A stretch of DNA of 8,389 nt from Bacteroidales bacterium UBA1064. GTDB taxonomy: Bacteria; Bacteroidota; Bacteroidia; Bacteroidales; Tenuifilaceae. Every line of letters begins with the position of its first letter. The stretch's first letter is position 1. Positions 1-5,391 of the stretch are shown here, piece after piece. Location: NCBI GenBank assembly GCA_002316235.1, contig DCDD01000005.1:1-8389 (forward strand), read 5' to 3'. Under the pieces are notes generated by a model that had not been told where the DNA came from, did not search any database, and was given only the letters and a program-made list of their open reading frames with translations. The translations under genes were made by a program, and so were the position numbers.

Positions 1-1133
1 TGATTTTCCATTTCAAGTTGTGCCTGCAGGGTTTCGATTTTCTCAATGGTTTCAGCATTTAGCATGGAATCCTTTAAAACCTGATAGTTTTTTAAGTGGT
101 AATAGGCTTTAGGAAAGCTTCCTATTACCTCATATGCGTTTGCTAGCGTTTGGTGCACATCTCGTGCAACATCTTTTTGACCTGTTCCAACAGCCATATC
201 CAGCGACTGGTTAAGGTAGGCTACCGCAACATCGGGGCGGTTTTGCTTCAGGTAAACACTTCCGATGTTTTTAAGGGTAAGGCATTTACGCGTATCGCTT
301 TTCAGCTCATTAAAGATTTGAAGAGCGTTAAAATGGTAAAGAAGGGCGTTACGGTAATCTCCCTTACTATACAAGAGCGATCCGATATTATCCTGTATGA
401 TACCAACACCTATTTTTACCCCCAACGAATCATAGATTTTGAATGCTTTCATGTAGTAATCAAGCGCTCTATCGAGGTGGTTGAGCTCCATGTAAGCGCT
501 GGCAATGTTGTTGCATGCCCCCGCAACGGCTCTATAGTTTCCTAAACCTTGGTTAATCTCCAGGTAGCTGGAAAAGTAATCAACTGCCTTAGTGTAGTTT
601 TCGCGGTAGTAGTATATTTGGCCAATGCTGTTGGAAGCCATAGCCATCCCTTCGGCGTTGGCTAACCTTTCGTAAAGCTTATAGGATTTCAAATAGAACT
701 CCAGCGCCGAATCGTACCTTCCCCAGCTGCGGTAAATCAAGCCCATATCGTTGTAAACTCCTGCCAGATCGGCATTGTCATTTAGAGAGACGTACAGCTC
801 AGCGGCATTTTGAAAGTTGGCAAGCGCACTTTTGGGCTCGCCCATTTTTAGGTAGGTAAATCCTATTTGATGTAGGATGTCGGCAGTATATTTACTGCTT
901 TCAAGTTTTTTTGCCACCTCCAGCGCTTCTAACCAGTACTCCAAGCTCTTGCTGTAGCTGCTATCGGAATAGGAAATTGCAATGCTGCTAAGGATTTTAT
1001 ACTTTCCCTCGCTGGATTTTACGGTTGAAAGTTCATGGAGAAGGCTATCTAAAGACAATGGCTGTCCCCATAGCCTTGGTGTAACCAAGGAGAGCGATCC
1101 GGCAAGCAATATGGCTGCTAAACTCCCTTTCAA
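1..1133 (-). CDS. Exported TPR-repeat protein, N-terminal part (C-terminus beyond left edge)
   Basis: This frame is open from 1133 to the left edge and gives 377 residues with no stop. Residues 1-23 look like a signal peptide (basic Lys2, hydrophobic 5-18, possible cleavage near LWG-QP). From about residue 51 to 350 there are TPR helices in exact 40-residue register: the equivalent G/A-x-x-Y positions start at 91, 131, 171, 211, 251, 291 and 331, with one weaker unit before them. The last visible part (about 352-377, DSMLN...EKIETLQAQLEMEN) is the helical linker that in Bacteroidota proteins of this kind often leads to a transmembrane helix and then a histidine kinase or LuxR-type output domain; that part is not in the window, so the output is unknown. 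The start is TTG at 1133-1131, because a TGA lies in frame 5 codons upstream and no ATG occurs in frame near the N-terminus; a purine-rich GAGGGG precedes it. TPRs imply protein binding, in the periplasm if the signal peptide is real. Confidence 0.85.
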   Translation of the reverse strand, partial: MKGSLAAILLAGSLSLVTPRLWGQPLSLDSLLHELSTVKSSEGKYKILSSIAISYSDSSYSKSLEYWLEALEVAKKLESSKYTADILHQIGFTYLKMGEPKSALANFQNAAELYVSLNDNADLAGVYNDMGLIYRSWGRYDSALEFYLKSYKLYERLANAEGMAMASNSIGQIYYYRENYTKAVDYFSSYLEINQGLGNYRAVAGACNNIASAYMELNHLDRALDYYMKAFKIYDSLGVKIGVGIIQDNIGSLLYSKGDYRNALLYHFNALQIFNELKSDTRKCLTLKNIGSVYLKQNRPDVAVAYLNQSLDMAVGTGQKDVARDVHQTLANAYEVIGSFPKAYYHLKNYQVLKDSMLNAETIEKIETLQAQLEMEN

Positions 1134-1446
1134 GGCATCCCCTCACAAGATAAAGACAGGTTAACTATTTAATAAGCGGCTTGGCTTGAAAGTTACTAGT
1201 TTCAAAGGAAAAAACAAATTTAAAGTATAGCGATAAACAGCACCATCCTAAAACAAATACGGTAAGCACCCTTGGTTGGGCAGCACTATTCAAAGAAAGT
1301 CCTTTAAATTCAGCCTCCAACTGCCAAAGTTTAAAAATTATGCACTAACGGCTACACATAAAAGCCACAGTACAATTCAATCCTTATAGCATATTACAAA
1401 TAAAAAGATTGAGCAGTAACCATGTGGCATACCCCCCGAAAGGTGC
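1134..1446. other. Intergenic region between the ATPase 3' end and the TPR gene
   Basis: No credible gene is seen on either strand in this 313-nt AT-rich gap. It should hold the end of the ATPase transcript and the promoter of the TPR gene. The only candidate signals I see are the TAAATTTG box at 1215-1222 and an imperfect GC-rich hairpin at 1425-1446 that overlaps the ATPase stop but is not followed directly by a T-run. No repeats, tRNA-like folds or insertion-sequence ends were noticed. Confidence 0.6.
1215..1222 (-). promoter_or_regulatory. Candidate -7 box (TAAATTTG) for the TPR gene
   Basis: On the minus strand this octamer matches the Bacteroidota -7 consensus TAnnTTTG exactly. It would give a leader of roughly 75 nt before the TTG start at 1133. 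No TTG lies at the expected 19-21 nt upstream spacing, so the -33 half is missing or degenerate, and an octamer like this can occur by chance in AT-rich spacer. Confidence 0.35.
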
Positions 1447-3987
1447 CTATATTATCCTTTTGAAATGCTTGTAGAGTTCGAACCAGATAATTGTTGATAA
1501 TCCTGCCAACGTGCAAATCCCCAACTCAAGCCATCCAATTTTATCGAACAGGAAGAGGTTTTGCAGTGCAGGAATGTTAACAATCAGCAATAAAAACAGA
1601 ACAGCACCACCTACAATCCACTTAACCGTTTTGTTGGGAGTCATAATAATCTTGAAAATAGAATCCGACCATGAGCGGTTTGATAGGATAACTGCGATGT
1701 TGGAAACAATAAGGGTGATAAAGGTAAATGCTCTTACGGCTTTTTCGGCATACCCCATTCGAAAGCCTATGAAGTAAACCAGCAAGCTAACTGCAAGAAT
1801 TCCCAACCCTTGGGTGCAGCTCATCAGGATTTTCCCGACACCAAAGAAGGGCTGATTGATGTTACGTGGAGGACGTGTCATGACATTCTTTTCCTCCTTT
1901 TCGGCTTCAAATATTATGGAGCAGGCCGGGTCAATGATTAGCTCCAGGAATACGATGTGCACAGGCCAAAGAATAAGTGGCAGGTTGGCAAAGAAAACCG
2001 GAATAAGCGATAGCCCCGCAATGGGCACATGGATGGCAAAAATATACGCCAGGGCTTTTTGAAGGTTGTCAGAAATTTTTCGGCCCATCCGCACCGCCTT
2101 AACAATCGAGGCAAAATTATCGTCCATCAGCACCAGCGAGGAGGCTTCCCGGGCAACATCTGTTCCTTTCTCCCCCATGGCAATTCCGATATGGGCGGCT
2201 TTGAGCGCAGGGGCATCGTTGACCCCGTCGCCGGTCATGGCAACAATTTCATCATTCCGCTTAAGGGCATTTACTAGCTTAAGCTTCTGTTCTGGAACAA
2301 CACGGGCAAAGATGTTAACCTGTTTAATCCGCTCACCAAGCTCTTCCTCCGTCATGGTTTCCAGATCCTGACCGGTGATGTAAAGTTCAGGGTTTTTGAT
2401 GCCTATTTCCCTACCAATATTGGTAGCCGTAACAGGATAGTCGCCCGTTATCATAATCACCCGGATTCCGGCTCTGTAGCACTCGGCAACCGCCTCGGGA
2501 ACATTCTCCCTAATTGGGTCGGAGAGCCCAATTAGCCCCATAAACTCAAAGTTGAAGTCATGCTGAATTGTGGGCAGGTTTTCTGTTGAAAGTTCAGCAC
2601 GAGCAACTCCAAGTACTCGCAGCCCTCTAGAGGCCATTTCGGCCACCGCCTTTTCGTGCTTGCCAACTTCAGCAGCAGGGAGATGGCATAAGTCAAATAT
2701 GGCCTCCGGAGCGCCTTTTGCCGCAATAACCCTTCTGCCTGTTCCGGTATTTGAAAACACCCGCGACATGGCCAACAGCTCCTTTGATAGCGGGTACTCC
2801 TTCTCCATCACCCAATCCTTGTGGATGTGCTCAGAATTCTGCAAGTACTTATCGCCAATGCTGATAATTGCCCTTTCCATCGGGTCATAGGGGTTCACCT
2901 GGCTCGAGAGTATGGCATACTCAATCACCTGATGAAAGGGTTCGGTAAATGTGTCGCCCGATGTTACAGCAATATGGTTAGTGCCATTGTAGAGCTGGGT
3001 AACCGTCATCCGGTTTTGGGTAAGAGTCCCTGTTTTATCGGTGCAGAGAACTGTTACCGAGCCAAGTGTTTCGATGGCAGCAGGTTGACGTGTCAATACG
3101 TTGTTCCTGGATATGCGCCAGGCACCAAGCGCCATAAAAACGGCTAAAACAACCGGAAATTCCTCGGGAAGCATGGCCATAGCCAGGGTTATTCCGGCCA
3201 AAAACCCGTTGAGAAGGTCGCCACGGGTAATGGTGTATATAATCACCACCAGCAAGCACAGGATGACACCGATTACTGCCAGCCTTTTCACCAGAACTGC
3301 CATCTCCCTCTTCAACCTGGTGGGCTCTTCTTTCACTGATTCCAACGCCTTCCCAATTTTCCCTATCTCGGTATTGACCCCGGTGGCGGTTACCCGAAAC
3401 ACTCCATTGCCGTTCACCACCATGGAGCCCGAAAAAACCATTGGAATATCGTCCCCTCCCGGAATAAAAGAGCCATCTCCTTCGAGCCATTCCCTTTTTC
3501 TCACCGGAACAGACTCTCCGGTTAACAACGACTCATCTGCTGAAAGATTAATGGAGCTGAGAATAACCCCATCGGCCGGAACCCTATCGCCCTCCTGCAA
3601 AACAACGTAATCACCGGTTACAACTTCCCGTCCGGCAATCCTTACTGTTTCGCCATCTCTTATCACCAACGCACGTGGACTAGCCAGGTTTTTTAACGCA
3701 TCCAGCGCCCTTTCGGTTTTTTTCTCCTGGTAGAATTCAATTCCCATGATAACAAACACAAAGCTGAGGAGCATAAGGCCTTCATTAACATCTCCTAAAA
3801 TAAGATACAAAGTGCCACAGGCAACCAGAAGGATGAACATTGGCTCCTTTACCACCCCAAGGGCTATCTGAAAAACATTCTTGGGTTTTGAGGAGGGCAG
3901 CTCGTTGTACCCTTCTTCTATAAGTCTTCTGGCGGCTTCCGCTTTTGAAAGGCCTTGCAGGCTTTCAGGATGAATAGTTGTGCTCAT
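1447..3987 (-). CDS. P2-type cation-transporting P-type ATPase
   Basis: An integral membrane pump that couples ATP hydrolysis to cation movement through a phospho-aspartate. Seen in order: N-terminal cation-ATPase domain (about 5-60), M1-M2 (about 45-85), actuator domain with TGES at 156-159, M3-M4 (about 236-290) with PEEFP at 274-278, phosphorylation motif DKTGTLT with Asp317, nucleotide-binding domain with KGAPEA at 424-429, LSDPIRE near 488-494, ITGD at 513-516, hinge motif TGDGVNDAP at 585-593, then M5-M10 (about 646-836). All catalytic residues are present and the length of 846 fits a bacterial P2 pump with no regulatory tail or N-terminal heavy-metal domain. The overall form resembles the PacL/SERCA group, which moves Ca2+, but the transport site differs: PEEFP instead of PEGLP in M4, no Asn/Glu pair in M5, and ELIIDPA (Glu682, Asp686) in M6. 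Ca2+, Mn2+ or another divalent ion are all possible. The marR gene upstream on the same strand suggests metal-responsive control. ATG at 3987 is directly preceded by AAGGA. Confidence 0.95.
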   Translation of the reverse strand: MSTTIHPESLQGLSKAEAARRLIEEGYNELPSSKPKNVFQIALGVVKEPMFILLVACGTLYLILGDVNEGLMLLSFVFVIMGIEFYQEKKTERALDALKNLASPRALVIRDGETVRIAGREVVTGDYVVLQEGDRVPADGVILSSINLSADESLLTGESVPVRKREWLEGDGSFIPGGDDIPMVFSGSMVVNGNGVFRVTATGVNTEIGKIGKALESVKEEPTRLKREMAVLVKRLAVIGVILCLLVVIIYTITRGDLLNGFLAGITLAMAMLPEEFPVVLAVFMALGAWRISRNNVLTRQPAAIETLGSVTVLCTDKTGTLTQNRMTVTQLYNGTNHIAVTSGDTFTEPFHQVIEYAILSSQVNPYDPMERAIISIGDKYLQNSEHIHKDWVMEKEYPLSKELLAMSRVFSNTGTGRRVIAAKGAPEAIFDLCHLPAAEVGKHEKAVAEMASRGLRVLGVARAELSTENLPTIQHDFNFEFMGLIGLSDPIRENVPEAVAECYRAGIRVIMITGDYPVTATNIGREIGIKNPELYITGQDLETMTEEELGERIKQVNIFARVVPEQKLKLVNALKRNDEIVAMTGDGVNDAPALKAAHIGIAMGEKGTDVAREASSLVLMDDNFASIVKAVRMGRKISDNLQKALAYIFAIHVPIAGLSLIPVFFANLPLILWPVHIVFLELIIDPACSIIFEAEKEEKNVMTRPPRNINQPFFGVGKILMSCTQGLGILAVSLLVYFIGFRMGYAEKAVRAFTFITLIVSNIAVILSNRSWSDSIFKIIMTPNKTVKWIVGGAVLFLLLIVNIPALQNLFLFDKIGWLELGICTLAGLSTIIWFELYKHFKRII

Positions 3988-3992
3988 TCCTT

Positions 3993-4008
3993 GTCAACTT
4001 AAGTCAAC
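3993..4008 (-). repeat. Short direct repeat GTTGAC-TTAA-GTTGAC before the ATPase start
   Basis: Read on the minus strand, two GTTGAC copies are separated by TTAA and end 5 nt before the ATPase ATG. The centre also forms the 8-bp palindrome ACTTAAGT. It lies in the predicted 5' leader, downstream of the predicted promoter, so it could affect translation initiation or bind a protein. It could also be chance, as the units are only 6 nt. Confidence 0.4.
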
Positions 4009-4064
4009 GTGTATATAAAAAGTCCATGCTTATCCGTGTTGTTCGCTTGAGCAACGCTTAACTT

Positions 4065-4080
4065 GTTAGATTAATCTAAC
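4065..4080. promoter_or_regulatory. Candidate MarR operator: 16-bp perfect palindrome GTTAGATTAATCTAAC
   Basis: The 16 bases are their own reverse complement. The site lies between marR and the ATPase and contains the predicted ATPase -7 element, so a bound dimer would block RNA polymerase. Its outer TTAG...CTAA form is shared with the 18-bp palindrome upstream of marR, although spacing between half-sites differs (14 versus 18 bp overall). MarR-family dimers typically bind palindromes of this size; binding here is inferred. Confidence 0.6.
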
Positions 4081-4100
4081 TAATCGGGTAAAAGTGTCAA
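4071..4100 (-). promoter_or_regulatory. Candidate promoter of the P-type ATPase gene
   Basis: On the minus strand a TTG (4100-4098, within TTGACA) is followed after exactly 19 nt by TAGATTAA (4078-4071). The spacing fits the Bacteroidota -33/-7 arrangement; the -7 element matches TAnnTT but not the final TG. Transcription would start near 4064-4067, giving a leader of about 77-80 nt. The -7 element sits inside the 16-bp palindrome. This suggests the ATPase has its own regulated promoter in addition to possible read-through from marR. Confidence 0.45.
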
Positions 4101-4171
4101 GCATATCAATTAATATTTCATATTAAATTCTGGCAATAAAACAAAAGAGTCCTGTTTTCAAAACATGGCCG

Positions 4172-4585
4172 TTACTCTACCAGCACTTTTGAAAGTAAGC
4201 GTTCAAGCAGGGTTAACTCCTCCGCCGATAAGCGGTTTTTAACCATTTCGGCAATTTTTCGGTGTGCATAATCGTGCATCTGGTTTACCAGCTTCCCCTT
4301 CTCGGTGAGGTGGATGTGCGCGCTTCGCCTATCCTCGTCGGACTGAATTTTATAAACACATCCCTTCTCAATTAACTTGTCCACCGATACGGTTACGGTG
4401 GGCTTCGAGAGCTTCAGCTGGGCCGATAGTTCAGTGATGTTGGGGTTTCCTAACAGGTTAATTGTTTCCAGGTAGTGCATCTGGGTAATGGTCAGGTTGA
4501 GCGTGTTGAACTGCTCCTTGGCCTTCTCCTCCGCATCGCCAATCATGTTGGACAAACCCGCAATAACTTTCTCCATGCTTTCCAT
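4172..4585 (-). CDS. MarR-family transcriptional repressor, possibly AdcR/ZitR-like metal sensor
   Basis: A 137-residue cytoplasmic DNA-binding protein of typical MarR length. Helix-turn-helix at about 49-72 (ITELSAQLKLSKPTVTVSVD), then the winged-helix strand with DRRSAHIHLTEKG at 85-97, the D-R-...-LT-x-x-G signature of the family. N- and C-terminal helices (5-28 and 98-135) would form the dimer interface. Aligned on the LTxxQ and HLT anchors, Glu19, His37, His104 and His108 fall at the positions of the four zinc site-1 ligands of streptococcal AdcR; the second AdcR site is not conserved (Met36 and Met103 in place of glutamates). Zn2+ or another divalent metal as effector is therefore an inference. 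The gene lies 184 nt upstream of the ATPase on the same strand and has a perfect palindrome 13 nt before its start, so self-repression and ATPase control are likely. A second ATG at codon 4 is an alternative start. Confidence 0.92.
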   Translation of the reverse strand: MESMEKVIAGLSNMIGDAEEKAKEQFNTLNLTITQMHYLETINLLGNPNITELSAQLKLSKPTVTVSVDKLIEKGCVYKIQSDEDRRSAHIHLTEKGKLVNQMHDYAHRKIAEMVKNRLSAEELTLLERLLSKVLVE

Positions 4586-4589
4586 ACAG

Positions 4590-4597
4590 CAAATATA
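4590..4597 (-). promoter_or_regulatory. Candidate -7 box (TATATTTG) of marR
   Basis: An exact TAnnTTTG match on the minus strand, 4 nt before the marR ATG at 4585. The 19-nt space upstream of it is filled almost exactly by the 18-bp palindrome, as expected for a repressed promoter; the -33 position reads ATT, a poor match to TTG. Transcription would begin at or very near the ATG, so the mRNA would be leaderless or translated from the ATG at codon 4. Confidence 0.5.
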
Positions 4598-4598
4598 G

Positions 4599-4616
4599 TT
4601 AGTTTGTACAAACTAA
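4599..4616. promoter_or_regulatory. Candidate marR operator: 18-bp perfect palindrome TTAGTTTGTACAAACTAA
   Basis: All 18 bases are self-complementary about the centre between 4607 and 4608. The site ends 13 nt before the marR start codon and immediately abuts the TATATTTG box, the usual place for a MarR autoregulatory operator. The half-site ends TTAG/CTAA recur in the palindrome at 4065-4080. Size and symmetry fit a winged-helix dimer. It is about 245 nt from the divergent GNAT gene, too far to assume control of that gene. Confidence 0.7.
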
Positions 4617-4850
4617 AATTAATGCTAAATAAAATTTCGGTTAAGCGTAGGCATAAAATGATAATTTTTTGAGCAAAAAAATCAGCTGAACTTTCACATT
4701 CCATTTTTTACACTACTCTGCACACCCCAAATATAATGAAATCTACCTTAAGTGCTTAATTTCTGGCTGTTACGTTTTCAAGGGTTGCCATATATTACCA
4801 TAATAACAAAAAGTTAGGATACCGTCACAGCTGAATATACGCTCGAAAGC
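4617..4850. other. Remainder of the divergent marR / GNAT spacer
   Basis: AT-rich non-coding DNA between the marR operator and the GNAT -7 box. No gene of credible composition starts here. The one structure seen is an A/T-only imperfect hairpin at 4659-4684 (T6/A6 arms flanked by TGA/TCA), which could act weakly as a terminator or be low-complexity sequence. Confidence 0.5.
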
Positions 4851-4858
4851 TATATTTG
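4851..4858 (+). promoter_or_regulatory. Candidate -7 box (TATATTTG) of the GNAT gene
   Basis: An exact TAnnTTTG match and identical to the octamer before marR. It ends 2 nt before the ATG at 4861. If used, transcription would start at or after that ATG, favouring the in-frame ATG at 4888 as the real start. No clear TTG is present 19-21 nt upstream (the nearest similar triplet is CTG at 4831-4833, spacing 17). Confidence 0.45.
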
Positions 4859-4860
4859 CA

Positions 4861-5391
4861 ATGTTTAATAACCGGATTTCAAACCACATGAATAACGCTT
4901 TTGCAACCCCGCAGGATAACCATGAAAGGTTGTTACGAATGGTTGAGGAAATATTTGCCACTTCTGGCGATCCCCGCCAGCTGAATATTACCCCCGAGGT
5001 AATTGACCGGCTGAAACAGCTTCATCCCTCTACGGTTTTGGAGCATGTTAGCGAGAATGGAACCGTGGCCTGGGTTGTGCTGATTCCCACCACGCTGGAG
5101 CTTATGAACCGATTTGTGGCAGGCGAAATTTCGGAAAAGGAGCTTTTTGAGCTAACGCCATTAGGCATAAAGTACGAGGCGCTTTACCTCTGCTCTGCAC
5201 TGGTGCTGGAGGAGTATAGGCGACAAGGAATTGTGAAGCAAATGGTTACTGCTGCTGCCCAAAGCATTCGAAAGGAACATCCCTTAAAAGCCATCTTTGT
5301 TTGGCCATTTACCAAAGAAGGAGAGCTGGCAGCAGAAAGCATTGCTACTACACTGAATTTGCCCCTGTACAAATTTCAACATGATAAATGA
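4861..5391 (+). CDS. GNAT-like N-acetyltransferase
   Basis: A 176-residue soluble protein with the core of an acetyl-CoA-dependent GNAT fold. The strand YEALYLCSALVLEE (105-118) followed by YRRQGIVKQMV (119-129) corresponds to motif A, strand beta-4 plus the pyrophosphate-binding loop R-x-x-G-x-G/A; here the last position is Val125, so the loop is slightly degenerate. Residues 66-76 (NGTVAWVVLIP) would be an earlier core strand and 142-150 (LKAIFVWPF) strand beta-5. The N-terminal 60 residues resemble no substrate-recognition domain I know, so the acetyl acceptor is unknown. The start is uncertain: ATG 4861 abuts a predicted -7 box, and ATG 4888 (residue 10) would give 167 residues. The gene stands alone on the plus strand, divergent from marR, and its TGA ends exactly where the opposing peptidase gene ends. 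Confidence 0.8.
   Translation: MFNNRISNHMNNAFATPQDNHERLLRMVEEIFATSGDPRQLNITPEVIDRLKQLHPSTVLEHVSENGTVAWVVLIPTTLELMNRFVAGEISEKELFELTPLGIKYEALYLCSALVLEEYRRQGIVKQMVTAAAQSIRKEHPLKAIFVWPFTKEGELAAESIATTLNLPLYKFQHDK

Noticed and set aside
150..545. Plus-strand open frame of 131 aa
   Set aside because: It lies opposite the TPR gene, whose exact 40-residue repeat register shows the minus strand is the coding one.
1425..1446. Possible terminator hairpin just after the ATPase stop (GGCACC pairing with GG-ta-TGCC)
   Set aside because: The stem has a 2-nt bulge and the nearest T-run is about 15-20 nt further on, so it does not meet the intrinsic terminator pattern.
3035..3610. Open frames of 151 aa (minus, 3035-3490) and 169 aa (plus, 3101-3610) inside the ATPase gene
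   Set aside because: Both are shadows of the ATPase frame, which carries all the conserved motifs here; their translations show no recognisable fold.
4155..4167. Odd-centred palindrome TGTTTTGAAAACA after the marR stop, followed by a T-rich stretch
   Set aside because: The arms are almost all A/T and the loop must open into the stem; too weak to call a terminator.
4659..4684. A/T-only hairpin with T6 and A6 arms in the divergent spacer
   Set aside because: Low-complexity A and T runs pair easily by chance in this AT-rich spacer.
4770..4961. Minus-strand open frame of 63 aa over the GNAT start
   Set aside because: It overlaps the GNAT coding region and its promoter box, and its translation looks like antisense sequence.
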